Shown here: piece by piece, positions 38,073-47,939 of the stretch
Layout of the letters: every line of letters begins with the position of its first letter
Position numbering within the stretch: the first letter of the stretch is position 1
NCBI GenBank assembly: GCA_027858745.1
Contig: JAQICB010000021.1
Span: forward strand, 1 to 48,084
Source: Bacteroidales bacterium
Lineage (GTDB): Bacteria; Bacteroidota; Bacteroidia; Bacteroidales; UBA1715
DNA length: 48,084 bases
Direction: 5' to 3'
The notes under the pieces: model-generated
Seen by the model: only the letters and a program-made list of their open reading frames with translations
Told to the model about the DNA's origin: nothing
Database searches by the model: none
Made by a program: the position numbers and the translations under genes

Positions 38073-38947
38073 AAGGAATAATATTGGCAGGTGGCTCGGG
38101 CACACGGCTCTACCCTATTACAAAAAGCATTTCGAAACAGTTGGTACCAATTTACAACAAACCAATGATTTATTATCCGCTTTCGGTATTAATGCTTGCA
38201 GATATTAAAGACATACTTATTATCACCACTCCCGAAGATAAAGACATGTTTGTTCGTCTTCTTGGAGATGGAAGTCAATGGGGCATTTCTCTTTCGTACG
38301 AAACACAAGCTTCACCGGACGGACTTGCTCAGGCATTCATTATTGGGGAAGATTTTTTGGCGGGAGACAGTGCATGTCTCATTCTTGGTGACAATATTTT
38401 CTTTGGACACGATTTAGGAAAAGTACTCAAAAAGGCACAATCACTTAAAAAAGGTGCTACCGTATTCGGGTATTATGTAAACGACCCCGAACGATATGGA
38501 GTTGTTGAATTTGATGAAAATAAAAAAGCAAAAAGTCTGGAAGAAAAACCGGATCAGCCAAAATCGAACTATGCAGTTACGGGACTCTATTTTTACGACA
38601 ACACCGTTGTTGAAAAAGCAAAAAGTCTGAAACCTTCAAAACGTGGCGAATTGGAAATTACCGATTTAAACAAACTCTATTTACAAGACAATAAACTGAA
38701 CGTGGAATTGCTTGGACGTGGAATTGCGTGGCTCGACACCGGAACTCATGAAAGTTTACTCGAAGCATCAAACTTTATTGCAGCTATAGAAAACCGACAA
38801 GGATTAATGGTTTCGTGCATCGAAGAAATAGCATATATTAAAGGGTATATTTCAAAAGAAGAACTGCTCAAATTAGCAGAGCCATTGAAGAAAAACGGAT
38901 ATGGTGAATATTTAATGACAATAACATCTAAAAAATTTATTGAATAA
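38069..38947 (+). CDS. rmlA: Glucose-1-phosphate thymidylyltransferase
   Basis: Makes dTDP-glucose from dTTP and glucose-1-phosphate, the first step of dTDP-rhamnose synthesis. The 292 residues are the standard length. The nucleotide-binding motif [17 protein letters not shown] and the [14 protein letters not shown] segment are present, as are [12 protein letters not shown] and [20 protein letters not shown], with [14 protein letters not shown] near the C-terminus. Its start overlaps the UDP-xylose synthase stop. rmlC follows 3 nt later. Confidence 0.97.
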   Translation: MKGIILAGGSGTRLYPITKSISKQLVPIYNKPMIYYPLSVLMLADIKDILIITTPEDKDMFVRLLGDGSQWGISLSYETQASPDGLAQAFIIGEDFLAGDSACLILGDNIFFGHDLGKVLKKAQSLKKGATVFGYYVNDPERYGVVEFDENKKAKSLEEKPDQPKSNYAVTGLYFYDNTVVEKAKSLKPSKRGELEITDLNKLYLQDNKLNVELLGRGIAWLDTGTHESLLEASNFIAAIENRQGLMVSCIEEIAYIKGYISKEELLKLAEPLKKNGYGEYLMTITSKKFIE

Positions 38948-38950
38948 ATT

Positions 38951-39499
38951 ATGCAAATTACACCGACAAAAATTTCCGATGTATATATAATCACACCTCG
39001 AATATTTCAGGATGAGCGAGGATATTTTTTCGAAAGTTATAATAAGCAAAAACTTGACTTAGAACACATATCATATACATTTGTTCAAGACAATGAATCA
39101 AAATCATCATACGGTGTAATACGCGGTCTTCATTTTCAGAAACCTCCGCATGCACAAACAAAATTATTGCGTGTGGTTCATGGAGCAATTTTAGATGTTG
39201 CAGTAGATATTCGCACAAACTCTCCTACCTTTGGTAAATATGTTTCGGTGGAATTAACGGCTGAAAACCACAAACAATTACTCATTCCCGCCGGATTTGC
39301 ACATGGTTTTTCGGTACTGAGCGAAACAGCAACTGTACAATACAAGTGCACAGACTATTATCATCCAGAAACTGAAGGTGGACTCATCTATAACGACCCT
39401 ACAATTAATATAGACTGGAAAATACCGACAGAAAACGCAATTGTTTCGTCAAAAGACACACAACAACCAAAATTAGCCGACATAAACAGTCCTTTTTAA
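38951..39499 (+). CDS. rmlC: dTDP-4-dehydrorhamnose 3,5-epimerase
   Basis: Epimerises dTDP-4-keto-6-deoxyglucose at C3 and C5. A 182-residue cupin with PRIFQDERGYFFESYN, the catalytic His in GVIRGLHFQ, VVHGAILDVAVDIR, and IPAGFAHGFSVLSETA, all standard for RmlC. It starts 3 nt after rmlA and ends 36 nt before the rmlD ATG. Its substrate requires RmlB, which is not in this window. Confidence 0.97.
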   Translation: MQITPTKISDVYIITPRIFQDERGYFFESYNKQKLDLEHISYTFVQDNESKSSYGVIRGLHFQKPPHAQTKLLRVVHGAILDVAVDIRTNSPTFGKYVSVELTAENHKQLLIPAGFAHGFSVLSETATVQYKCTDYYHPETEGGLIYNDPTINIDWKIPTENAIVSSKDTQQPKLADINSPF

Positions 39500-39535
39500 T
39501 TGAGCATTTTATTCACTCACAATAAACCGACGTAT

Positions 39536-40405
39536 ATGAAGACAATACTAGTAACAGGAGCAAACGGACAATTAGGAAGTGAATTACAAGAACATGCGAG
39601 AAATTACTCTCATTTCAACTTCATATTTACCGATTACGGGGAATTAGATATTACAGACGAAACCGCAGTTGGTTCATTTTTCTCATCACACACCTTAGAT
39701 TATGTCATAAATTGTGCAGCATACACTTCGGTAGACAAAGCGGAAACGGACTATGAACGCGCAAAAATATTAAATGCAGAAGCTGTTGGCATATTAGCAA
39801 AAGAAGCTCACCGGACAGATATACCATTTATTCATATTTCAACCGATTATGTATTTGATGGAAAAAACTTCAAACCTTATCAGGAAGATGATGTTGTTAA
39901 TCCTCAATCTGCGTATGGCAAAACAAAATTAGACGGTGAAAATCTCGCCTTTGCAAATCACGAAAAAACAATGATTATTCGTACATCCTGGCTGTATTCT
40001 TCTTTTGGAAATAACTTTGTAAAAACAATGATTCGTCTGGGAAAAGAACGTGAAGAATTGTCAGTTATATTTGACCAAATTGGAACCCCAACATACGCAC
40101 ACGATTTGGCAGATGGAATTATCAGCATGATAGACTCTGTTGAAAAAAATGAACAATCATTTACTTCCGGCATATATCATTATTCAAACGAAGGAGTTTG
40201 CAGTTGGTTTGATTTTGCAAAAGAAATACATGCATATTGTAATATACCATGCACTGTAAATCCTATAAAAACAAAAGACTATCCTACCCCGGCACAACGA
40301 CCGTTTTACAGTGTGCTGGATAAATCGAAAATCAAAGAAACATATTCACTTTCAATTCCATATTGGAAAGACAGTTTGCATGCTTGTATTGAGAAAATAA
40401 AATAA
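39536..40405 (+). CDS. rmlD: dTDP-4-dehydrorhamnose reductase
   Basis: Reduces dTDP-4-keto-L-rhamnose to dTDP-L-rhamnose with NAD(P)H. The start is placed at ATG 39536, giving MKTILVTGANGQLGSELQEH and 289 residues; a TTG at 39500 would add 12 unrelated residues. The Rossmann motif TGANGQLG, the HISTDYVFDGKNFKPYQE segment, the SAYGKTKLDGE catalytic Tyr and Lys, and RTSWLYSSFGNNFVKTM are characteristic. It is the last gene of the nucleotide-sugar set. A hairpin follows at 40437-40454. Confidence 0.96.
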   Translation: MKTILVTGANGQLGSELQEHARNYSHFNFIFTDYGELDITDETAVGSFFSSHTLDYVINCAAYTSVDKAETDYERAKILNAEAVGILAKEAHRTDIPFIHISTDYVFDGKNFKPYQEDDVVNPQSAYGKTKLDGENLAFANHEKTMIIRTSWLYSSFGNNFVKTMIRLGKEREELSVIFDQIGTPTYAHDLADGIISMIDSVEKNEQSFTSGIYHYSNEGVCSWFDFAKEIHAYCNIPCTVNPIKTKDYPTPAQRPFYSVLDKSKIKETYSLSIPYWKDSLHACIEKIK

Positions 40406-40436
40406 GCAGAGATTTAGAAAAATAAATAATTATTAT

Positions 40437-40454
40437 AATCTCAAATCTGAGATT
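40437..40454. terminator. Hairpin after rmlD, possible terminator
   Basis: AATCTCA (40437-40443) pairs perfectly with TGAGATT (40448-40454), loop AATC. The sequence after it is AT-rich but lacks a clean T run, so it is only a candidate. The region to 40507 shows no clear -7 box. Confidence 0.35.
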
Positions 40455-40507
40455 AGATATAAAAATATTATTTATCTTGCAAACACATTTCAAAAACCTC
40501 TAAAAAG

Positions 40508-41818
40508 ATGACAATACCGGCAATTATAACATTATGTATTCTTCTGCTTATTTCGTATATATTTCATCTAACTGCGGCAAAAACTAATATTCCTGCTGTT
40601 ATTTTACTATTGTTGCTTGGTTGGATAATGCGTCAATTTACAATATTTTTTGACATTCAACTGCCCGGGCTTCAGTCTTTTTTACCTGTTTTGGGAACTA
40701 TAGGTCTGATTTTAATAGTATTAGAAGGTGCGTTTGAATTAGACATGCATAAATCAAAAATACCTTTTATTACAAAATCATTTATAACATCTCTTATACC
40801 TCTCATTTTTGCCTCATTTGCATTATCATATTTCTTTCAATGGTACGGTATGCAAAACGGCGAAGTGTTTTCATTAAAAAAAGGGCTTCTCAATGCTATT
40901 CCACTTTGTATTATTAGTAGTGCCATAGCTATACCCAGTGCTCAAAATCTAAGTCGTGCAAAAAAAGAATTTGTAATTTATGAAAGTAGTCTTTCAGACA
41001 TTTTTGGGGTTATTTTTTTTAATTTTATTGCATTAAATTCAATCTTTGACTTATACTCATTTGCCCATTTCGGATTTCAAATACTTATCATAATTATTGT
41101 CACATTCATTGCCACAATTTCTCTCTCACTGCTTTTAAGTAAAATAAAAAATCATATTAAATTTGTCCCGATAATTATTCTCATAATACTTATATACTCT
41201 GTATCAAAATATTACCACCTTCCGGCATTAGTTTTTATTCTTATGTTTGGTTTATTTATCGGGAATGTTACGAAACTTTTTCATTTTAAATGGGCACAAT
41301 ATTTCAGACCCGACATTTTGGAGAAAGAAGTTGCAAAATTTACGGAACTTACCTCAGAGGCGACATTTGTAATACGCTCGTTATTTTTTCTATTATTTGG
41401 GTATCTTCTTGAAACCGAGGAGCTATTAAATCCCGATACGTTTATCTGGGCAGTTGCAATTGTTGGCGGAATTTATTTTATACGTGGATTTATTTTGTTA
41501 GTACTCCGCATTCCAATTAAACCACTTATTTATATTTATCCGAAAGGTCTTATAACTATACTTTTATTTCTTACGATAAGCGAGACTCAATCCATTAGCT
41601 TTGTTAATAGTTCGTTAATTATACAAATCATACTGCTTTCATCTTTTGTTATGATGTTTGGAATCATGTTTTATAAACGAGATGCAAAAGAATTAGAAAA
41701 AATAGAACGCTTCGAAAAAGAATATGGTGATGGAGATGTAAATATTGAAGAAGAAGAAATTGAAATGGAAGTAATAAACACAAAAGAAAAAACCGATACA
41801 GAAGATTCTATTAAATAA
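40508..41818 (+). CDS. Cation/proton antiporter, CPA family
   Basis: A 436-residue inner-membrane exchanger, probably moving Na+ or K+ against H+. About a dozen hydrophobic helices cover residues 1-400. The IVLEGAFELD segment resembles the LEGxxxL motif of CPA1 exchangers, SSAIAIPSA lies in a discontinuous helix, and YESSLSDIFG occupies the position of the ion-binding E/ND motif. The C-terminal tail is strongly acidic (EKEYGDGDVNIEEEEIEMEV). Length and layout suit the Bacteroidota NhaP-like group; the ion cannot be told from sequence. It is flanked by rmlD and a Crp/Fnr regulator, 71 nt downstream. Confidence 0.85.
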   Translation: MTIPAIITLCILLLISYIFHLTAAKTNIPAVILLLLLGWIMRQFTIFFDIQLPGLQSFLPVLGTIGLILIVLEGAFELDMHKSKIPFITKSFITSLIPLIFASFALSYFFQWYGMQNGEVFSLKKGLLNAIPLCIISSAIAIPSAQNLSRAKKEFVIYESSLSDIFGVIFFNFIALNSIFDLYSFAHFGFQILIIIIVTFIATISLSLLLSKIKNHIKFVPIIILIILIYSVSKYYHLPALVFILMFGLFIGNVTKLFHFKWAQYFRPDILEKEVAKFTELTSEATFVIRSLFFLLFGYLLETEELLNPDTFIWAVAIVGGIYFIRGFILLVLRIPIKPLIYIYPKGLITILLFLTISETQSISFVNSSLIIQIILLSSFVMMFGIMFYKRDAKELEKIERFEKEYGDGDVNIEEEEIEMEVINTKEKTDTEDSIK

Positions 41819-41858
41819 AAAAAAATACAATTTTTCATATTTAATGTGCAAAAAACTT

Positions 41859-41866
41859 TATCTTTG
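41859..41866 (+). promoter_or_regulatory. Putative -7 box for the Crp/Fnr regulator gene
   Basis: TATCTTTG matches TAnnTTTG and ends 23 bp before the ATG at 41890. It suggests that the regulator has its own promoter rather than only read-through from the antiporter. Confidence 0.45.
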
Positions 41867-41889
41867 TGTATCAAAAAAACAATAATTAG

Positions 41890-42573
41890 ATGCCAAAAGT
41901 TTCGCTTGAACAAGTTTTAGAAGAACACAAATTGTTTTCACTTCTTACGCAAGAAGAAAAACAAAGTATTATTGAAAACAGTACCCATCTCTTATACAAA
42001 AAAGGTGAAACAATTTGTAAACAAGGTGCATTTGCCAACCACATTATTGTTATTACCGATGGTTTAGCAAAAACATACTTAGAGGGTTCAAATGATAAAA
42101 ATCTCATCATTGATATATTAAAACCGGTTAACTGGATTGGATTATCTTCCGTATATAACGAAACAACATATAATTTTTCTGCGGCAACAATTATTGACTC
42201 ATCGATTTGTTTGATTGAAAAACAAACATTTATAGACATCCTTTCTCAAAACAATGAATTTGCAAATCAAATAATCGGAAAACTCTGCCGTAACTCAAAA
42301 CACTTTTTCAACAAAATTACAAGTTTAGGCAACAAGCAATTGCATGGAAGATTTGCTGATGCATTGTTATATTTGAGCAACAAAGTTGCAAAAAATCCGG
42401 TTATAGAATTGTCCATTACCCGAAAAGAAATTGGTGAGTTAGCAGGAATCTCTACCGAAAGTGCTATCCGACTTCTTTCTGAACTCAATCACGATGGCAT
42501 TATTAAGTTGGACGGAAAGGTTATCACCATTTTAAAAGAAAATCTTCTGGTAAAATTAAGCCAAATAGGATAA
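41890..42573 (+). CDS. Crp/Fnr family transcriptional regulator
   Basis: A 227-residue regulator with an N-terminal cyclic-nucleotide-type beta-roll (about 10-125; ICKQGAFANHIIVITDGLAKTYLEG) and a C-terminal winged helix (about 150-220). The recognition region is ITRKEIGELAGISTESAIRLLSELNHDG, typical of Crp/Fnr proteins. There is no N-terminal Cys cluster, so it is not an oxygen-sensing Fnr of the iron-sulfur type; the ligand is unknown. It lies 21 nt before pepD and may be co-transcribed with it. Confidence 0.92.
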   Translation: MPKVSLEQVLEEHKLFSLLTQEEKQSIIENSTHLLYKKGETICKQGAFANHIIVITDGLAKTYLEGSNDKNLIIDILKPVNWIGLSSVYNETTYNFSAATIIDSSICLIEKQTFIDILSQNNEFANQIIGKLCRNSKHFFNKITSLGNKQLHGRFADALLYLSNKVAKNPVIELSITRKEIGELAGISTESAIRLLSELNHDGIIKLDGKVITILKENLLVKLSQIG

Positions 42574-42594
42574 TCAGTTTTATAATATCTTACT

Positions 42595-44052
42595 ATGAAT
42601 GTTATTTCAAATCTCCAACCGGAATGTGTGTGGAAGCATTTTGAAAAAATCTGTTCTATTCCCCACCCTTCTCATCACGAAACTCAAATATTAGCATATC
42701 TTTTAGAGTTTGCGAAAACGCAAAATTTAAAAACATATCAAGATTCAGCAGGAAATATTATTGTTACTAAGAATGCACACAAAGGATTTGAATCTTGTGA
42801 GACTATAGCATTACAGGCTCATGTAGATATGGTACCTCAAAAAAATCACAATATAGAGCATGACTTCACACGCGACCCCATAAAACCATATGCTCTGGAG
42901 GGTTGGGTTTCGGCAGAAAACACAAGTCTTGGTGCCGACAATGGCATTGGATTGGCATGTATTCTTGCAATTTTAGAATCCGATACTATAACACACGGAC
43001 CAATCGAAGCATTATTTACGGTGTCGGAAGAAACGGGTATGACCGGTGCGTATGCACTCGAAACGGAAAAGCTAGAAGCTCGCTACATGATTAACACCGA
43101 CACCGAAGACGAACACGATATTACAATTGGATGCGCCGGCGGAATTGATGGGAATTTCATCTGTCCCATAAAACATGAATCCTGCCCAAAAGATGCTCTC
43201 TCATTTATCATCGAAATACAGGGACTAACAGGTGGCCATTCCGGATTTGAAATAATGTATGAACGAGCAAATGCAGCAAAATTAATCTGCGAATTGCTTT
43301 CAGTACTCTGTTTGAATCACTCGGCATCTCTTGCTCACATAGAAGCTGGAAATATGAGAAATGCAATCCCAAGAAATGCACGCGCTCACATTGTCTGTTC
43401 TCTTGCCCAGAAAGAAAAGATTGTTTCATATATTCAGTCATTTGCCCAGACAATAGCAAAGCGTTTTTCAGAAACAGATTGCAACATTTCGTGTACGGCT
43501 ACCGAACACGAATTACCGAAAAAAATTATTTCAACACAGTCAACTCATTCCTTTTTACAAGCAGTATCGTCTTGTCCTAACGGAGTGATTTCATTCGAAA
43601 AAGAAATAAATACCGTACGGACTTCTACAAATCTTTCTATAATTCAAACACACAACAAAGATATTGAGATTAATTGTTTATTACGTAGTTCAAATACCCA
43701 AGAAAAAACAGAACTCGCTCTTGTCATGCAACATATATTCAATATATTTTCAATTGAAGCACATTTCGAAGGAGATTATCCGGCATGGGAACCACAAGCT
43801 GATTCAAAAATTGCTTCGCTTGTTCAAAAAGCATACGACAAATGCACCGACACAAAACCAACACTGCAAGTAGTTCATGCAGGTTTGGAATGTGGCATTA
43901 TTCAAAAAAAATATCCGAACATAGAGTATATTTCTATAGGACCAAACATTCGCGGACCGCATTCACCCGACGAAAAAGTTGAAATTCGTTCGGTTGCACA
44001 ATTTTGGAATATATTATTATATATACTTGAACACAGCCCAAAAGCATCATAA
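42595..44052 (+). CDS. pepD: Aminoacyl-histidine dipeptidase (Xaa-His dipeptidase)
   Basis: A zinc-dependent M20 family cytosolic dipeptidase cleaving carnosine-type and other dipeptides. The 485 residues are the family length. The metal ligands lie in LQAHVDMVPQKN (His and Asp), LGADNGIGLA (Asp), VSEETGMTGA (catalytic Glu and metal Glu), NTDTED and RGPHSPDEKVEI (His). The central lid domain (about 200-390) has GGHSGFEI. The gene follows the Crp/Fnr regulator by 21 nt. Its 3' end has an in-frame overlap with a longer reading of gldF that I reject. Confidence 0.96.
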   Translation: MNVISNLQPECVWKHFEKICSIPHPSHHETQILAYLLEFAKTQNLKTYQDSAGNIIVTKNAHKGFESCETIALQAHVDMVPQKNHNIEHDFTRDPIKPYALEGWVSAENTSLGADNGIGLACILAILESDTITHGPIEALFTVSEETGMTGAYALETEKLEARYMINTDTEDEHDITIGCAGGIDGNFICPIKHESCPKDALSFIIEIQGLTGGHSGFEIMYERANAAKLICELLSVLCLNHSASLAHIEAGNMRNAIPRNARAHIVCSLAQKEKIVSYIQSFAQTIAKRFSETDCNISCTATEHELPKKIISTQSTHSFLQAVSSCPNGVISFEKEINTVRTSTNLSIIQTHNKDIEINCLLRSSNTQEKTELALVMQHIFNIFSIEAHFEGDYPAWEPQADSKIASLVQKAYDKCTDTKPTLQVVHAGLECGIIQKKYPNIEYISIGPNIRGPHSPDEKVEIRSVAQFWNILLYILEHSPKAS

Positions 44053-44091
44053 AAAAATCCGGTATTTCTCTTTAAGCTCAACGGTTTTAAT

Positions 44092-44099
44092 TACATTTG
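44092..44099 (+). promoter_or_regulatory. Putative -7 box for gldF
   Basis: TACATTTG matches TAnnTTTG and ends 11 bp before the gldF ATG at 44111, implying a very short leader. It also supports the downstream start over the upstream in-frame one at 43979. Confidence 0.4.
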
Positions 44100-44110
44100 C
44101 AAAAAAAAGT

Positions 44111-44842
44111 ATGAGAACCCTATTATGGAAAGAAATAGTAAGTTTTTTTAGTTCTCTAATCGGATATATTGTTATTGCAATATTTTTATTGGGGACAGGT
44201 CTCTTTTTATGGGTCTTTGAAAGCGAAATGAATATTCTTCAAACAGGATTTGCCGGTTTAGACGGACTTTTTCTCCTTGCTCCTTGGATTTTTTTATTTC
44301 TCGCCCCAGCTATTACCATGCGTTTTTTCGCAGATGAAAGTAAAAGTGGTACAATAGAACTACTCCTCACCTATCCCATAACAGACAAAGATATTGTGTT
44401 CTCAAAATTCTTTGCAGGTATTATTCTTATCTTTCTATCGTTAATTCCAACTGTTTTATATTTCATAACAGTATATGCTTTAGGAAGTCCTCCCGGAAAT
44501 ATTGATATTGCTGCAACAATTGGGGCATATATCGGATTATTTTTACTTTCGGGAGTATATATTGCAATTGGAACATTCATTTCATCAATAACAGACAACC
44601 AAATAGTTTCATTTATTGTGACTGCCGCACTCTGTTTTGTGTTTTTTATAGGATTCGACTTTATTGCAGACATATTTCAAAACAGTACCATTAATAATAT
44701 TGTAGTATTAACGGGTATTCGACAACATTACGAATCGATAAGCAGAGGTGTTATTGACACTCGCGACATTCTTTATTTTATAAGCATAATCGGACTGTTT
44801 CTCTATATGACAATAATATCTATTAAAAACAAACGGAAATAA
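44111..44842 (+). CDS. gldF: Gliding-motility ABC transporter permease GldF
   Basis: The membrane subunit of the GldA-GldF-GldG ABC transporter found in gliding Bacteroidota. The start is placed at 44111 (MRTLLWKEIVSFFSSLIGY), giving 243 residues, the family length; an upstream in-frame ATG at 43979 would add 44 residues overlapping pepD that look unlike the family. About six hydrophobic helices are present, with the ABC-2 permease motif FFADESKSGTIELLLTYPIT between the second and third. gldG begins 3 nt after its stop. The ATPase gene gldA is not in the window. Confidence 0.93.
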   Translation: MRTLLWKEIVSFFSSLIGYIVIAIFLLGTGLFLWVFESEMNILQTGFAGLDGLFLLAPWIFLFLAPAITMRFFADESKSGTIELLLTYPITDKDIVFSKFFAGIILIFLSLIPTVLYFITVYALGSPPGNIDIAATIGAYIGLFLLSGVYIAIGTFISSITDNQIVSFIVTAALCFVFFIGFDFIADIFQNSTINNIVVLTGIRQHYESISRGVIDTRDILYFISIIGLFLYMTIISIKNKRK

Positions 44843-44845
44843 AAC

Positions 44846-46573
44846 ATGCGGAAAAAGTCTACTATATTACGTAATATATTGATTGCAATATGCATTGTTT
44901 TTGCTCTCAATTGGATTGGCAACTCCACCTATCTTCGATTCGACCTAACCGAAGATAACCGATACACACTGTCTGATGAAACAAAATCATACCTGAACAA
45001 TCTTCAAGACACTATTCGCTTTTCGGTATATCTGCATGGAGACTTACCATTAACATTCACTAAAATGAAACGGGATGTGTCTGATTTTTTAGAAGAAATA
45101 AAACGAATAGGTGGTTCTCGTATCCACATAAAATATATAGATCCACTTAATATTGGCACCGATAATAAATCAAACAAAGCTGCATTTAACAGATTAATTC
45201 AAAATTATGGCTTACGACCATACACCATTCAAGAACAAGATGAATCGGGGAAATTTGAACAACGATTTATTATCCCCGGCATAATTGTATCTACCAGCTC
45301 TTCATTTGTGCCGGTAAATTTATTCTCTGATGTAATAGGCTCATCAACTGAAGAGCAAGTGTATGAAGCTCTTGGGAAACTAGAATATTTATGTTTAAAA
45401 AGCATCAAACAATTAACACAAAACCGTACCAAAAAAATTGCATATATTACCAATCACAATGAATTGTCATCTGTGTATGTATACGACGCACTTAAATCAT
45501 TACAAGATTTTTACGATATCGATAAAATCTCTACCTGGCAACTGCTCGACTCTCTTACCACATACGATATGGTAATGATAGCACAACCCACCTCAAAATT
45601 TTCTGAAGAAGACAAATTTATTCTCGATCAATACGTAATGAACAATGGAAATTTGTTCTGCTTGTTCGATAAAGTTCAGGTAAATGCAGATACCCTTCAA
45701 TATGTTTCGGAAGCTCTTGCTATACCTCGAGACATAAATATTTCAGACTTTTTATTTCATCTCGGTGTCAGAATCAACAGCACCATTTTACTTGACAACC
45801 AATGTGCAAAAGTACCATTAAATATATCACCTCCGGAAATGCAGCCAAATTATCAAGGCGTACCCTGGTATTATTATCCACTATTGCGAGGTAATAAAAA
45901 TCACCGCATTACTCAAGATATTTCTTTAGTAAAATCGCAATTTGCAAGTACTATTGACACAACAGTTACCGGCAATGGCAGCTTACAAAAAACCGTATTA
46001 TTATCATCTTCTGCATACGCTCGCGAAATACAAGCACCTGCTCAGGTAGGTTTCAGTATTCTGCAAAGAATTGGCGGGAACTATTTCAACTCATATTATG
46101 TGCCTGTTGCTATTCTTAACGAAGGTTCAATGAAATCTTTTTTTGATAAACGCTCCTGTCCTATTCCTGCGAATAAATTACCCGAAAACTTTTCTATAAA
46201 AACCCAATCAGATTCTAACAAAATGGTATTTATAGCAGATGGCGACATTATAAAAAATGAAGTGGAAATTAAAGGTTTCGACACTATTCCAAAACCTCTT
46301 CACTTTTATAAATATGTAGCTGTAGACAATAAATTATATACCGGAAACAAAGAATTTATACTCAATGTTGCCAATTATATATGTGGTGATTCTGAATTTA
46401 TCCCCTTGCGTACGCAAGAAATGAAAATCAGATTACTCAATGAAAAACGTATTTTAAAAGAACGAAAAAATTGGCAATTGTTTAATATTGCAGTCCCATT
46501 ATTGCTGCTCACAATAATTGGAACAATAATTATGATTATTAGAAAAAGAAAATACAGTCAACATGTTAGCTAA
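44846..46573 (+). CDS. gldG: Gliding-motility ABC transporter component GldG
   Basis: A 575-residue membrane protein, the auxiliary subunit of the GldAFG system. One transmembrane helix lies near the N-terminus (about residues 11-28, [16 protein letters not shown]), a large extracytoplasmic ABC_transp_aux-type domain follows (about 35-540, with [17 protein letters not shown]), and a second helix lies near the C-terminus (about 547-568). The order gldF-gldG with a 3-nt gap is the known arrangement. Its stop codon region overlaps the hisF start by 11 nt. Confidence 0.93.
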   Translation: MRKKSTILRNILIAICIVFALNWIGNSTYLRFDLTEDNRYTLSDETKSYLNNLQDTIRFSVYLHGDLPLTFTKMKRDVSDFLEEIKRIGGSRIHIKYIDPLNIGTDNKSNKAAFNRLIQNYGLRPYTIQEQDESGKFEQRFIIPGIIVSTSSSFVPVNLFSDVIGSSTEEQVYEALGKLEYLCLKSIKQLTQNRTKKIAYITNHNELSSVYVYDALKSLQDFYDIDKISTWQLLDSLTTYDMVMIAQPTSKFSEEDKFILDQYVMNNGNLFCLFDKVQVNADTLQYVSEALAIPRDINISDFLFHLGVRINSTILLDNQCAKVPLNISPPEMQPNYQGVPWYYYPLLRGNKNHRITQDISLVKSQFASTIDTTVTGNGSLQKTVLLSSSAYAREIQAPAQVGFSILQRIGGNYFNSYYVPVAILNEGSMKSFFDKRSCPIPANKLPENFSIKTQSDSNKMVFIADGDIIKNEVEIKGFDTIPKPLHFYKYVAVDNKLYTGNKEFILNVANYICGDSEFIPLRTQEMKIRLLNEKRILKERKNWQLFNIAVPLLLLTIIGTIIMIIRKRKYSQHVS

Positions 46574-47315
46574 ACGAATCATTCCATGTCTTGATATTAA
46601 AAACGGACGCACGGTTAAAGGAGTTAATTTTCTCCAATTACGAGATGCCGGTGATCCAATTGAATTGGGAGCATTTTATGCTCAACAAGGAGCTGACGAA
46701 TTGACTTTTTTAGATATTACCGCTACACTTGAACGGAGAGAAACATTAGCATCATTGGTCAAACGTATTGCATTGCATCTCAACATTCCATTTACTGTTG
46801 GCGGAGGAATCACCTCGGTAAAAGACGTAGGCGTATTGCTCGAAGCCGGAGCAGATAAAATTACAATTAATTCTGCAGCAGTTACTAATCCAAAATTAGT
46901 TGAAGAATTAGCAAAAGAATTTGGTTCGCAATGTGTAGTAGTAGCAATAGATACGAAACTCTACGATACGGATTGGCGTGTTCATACTCATGGTGGAAAA
47001 AAACCAACAGATATTCTAACACTCGATTGGGTTAAAGAAATATATAGCAGAGGTGCCGGTGAAATCTTGTTGACATCAATGAATCACGATGGTACCAAAA
47101 ATGGCTTTGCTGTTGAAATAACAAGAACCATTTCAGACATGGTAGACATTCCAATTATTGCGTCCGGAGGTGCCGGAACAATGGAGCATTTTAAAGATGT
47201 TTTTGTTGATGGAAAAGCAGATGCTGCACTCGCTGCAAGTATTTTTCACTTTAAAGAAATAGCTATACCCAATTTAAAAAATTATTTACAAAACAATAAT
47301 ATTTCTATTCGTTAA
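46563..47315 (+). CDS. hisF: Imidazole glycerol phosphate synthase subunit HisF
   Basis: The cyclase half of the HisF-HisH enzyme, making imidazole glycerol phosphate and AICAR from PRFAR and ammonia. A 250-residue TIM barrel with the two catalytic aspartates Asp11 (PCLDIKNG) and Asp130 (VVAIDTK), and the phosphate-binding GGGI and SGGAG motifs. Its ATG lies inside the last codons of gldG (11-nt overlap). It is followed by hisIE after 12 nt, the order usual at the end of his operons; hisH and the rest are not present. Confidence 0.97.
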   Translation: MLAKRIIPCLDIKNGRTVKGVNFLQLRDAGDPIELGAFYAQQGADELTFLDITATLERRETLASLVKRIALHLNIPFTVGGGITSVKDVGVLLEAGADKITINSAAVTNPKLVEELAKEFGSQCVVVAIDTKLYDTDWRVHTHGGKKPTDILTLDWVKEIYSRGAGEILLTSMNHDGTKNGFAVEITRTISDMVDIPIIASGGAGTMEHFKDVFVDGKADAALAASIFHFKEIAIPNLKNYLQNNNISIR

Positions 47316-47327
47316 TAAACTTTTTTT

Positions 47328-47924
47328 ATGGAATTACAATTTTCAAAATCACCTGACGGGCTTATTCCCGTAATTATTCAAGATGCTCACACCAATGTTG
47401 TTTTAATGTTAGGTTATATGAACAAAGAGGCGTATGAAAAAACATGCACGGAAAAACGTGTTACATTTTATAGCCGTTCACGTCAAACTCTCTGGACAAA
47501 AGGAGAAACATCCGGAAATTTTCTTGATGTTATAGACATGCACATAGACTGTGACCAAGATACTTTGCTCATAAAAGCAAAACCTCATGGCCCAACATGC
47601 CATACAGGCTCAGACACATGTTTTAATGAAAAAAACAACCAAGAAACTGACTTTTTATCGTACTTAGAAAATGTTATTCAAACACGAAAAAAATCTCCGG
47701 TTGAAGGCTCATATACAAATCATCTGTTTAACAAAGGAATAAACAAAATTGCTCAAAAAGTTGGGGAAGAAGCTGTTGAATTAGTAATAGAGGCAAAAGA
47801 TTCTAACAAAGAATTATTTTTAGGAGAAGCTGCTGACTTACTATATCACTACTTAGTACTCTTAGCAGAAAAAGAATATTCTCTCGAAGAAGTTATCAAA
47901 GTATTAAAATCAAGACATTCATAG
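47328..47924 (+). CDS. hisIE: Bifunctional phosphoribosyl-AMP cyclohydrolase / phosphoribosyl-ATP pyrophosphatase
   Basis: Performs steps two and three of histidine synthesis. The 198 residues carry an N-terminal HisI domain (about 1-112; MLGYMNKEAYEKT, TFYSRSRQTLWTKGETSGN, and the metal site DCDQDT plus GPTCHTG) fused to a C-terminal HisE domain (about 113-198; NKIAQKVGEEAVELVIEA and AADLLYHYLVLL). The fusion is common in Bacteroidota. It is the last gene of the window; the repeat begins 15 nt after its stop. Confidence 0.97.
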   Translation: MELQFSKSPDGLIPVIIQDAHTNVVLMLGYMNKEAYEKTCTEKRVTFYSRSRQTLWTKGETSGNFLDVIDMHIDCDQDTLLIKAKPHGPTCHTGSDTCFNEKNNQETDFLSYLENVIQTRKKSPVEGSYTNHLFNKGINKIAQKVGEEAVELVIEAKDSNKELFLGEAADLLYHYLVLLAEKEYSLEEVIKVLKSRHS

Positions 47925-47939
47925 GTAGTCATTTTTTTA

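Noticed and set aside
39500-39535. TTG start extending RmlD by 12 residues
   Set aside because: The ATG at 39536 directly precedes the Rossmann strand, as in other RmlD proteins.
43979-44110. Upstream ATG extending GldF by 44 residues
   Set aside because: The extension overlaps the pepD 3' end and does not resemble the GldF N-terminus, while ATG 44111 gives the family start.
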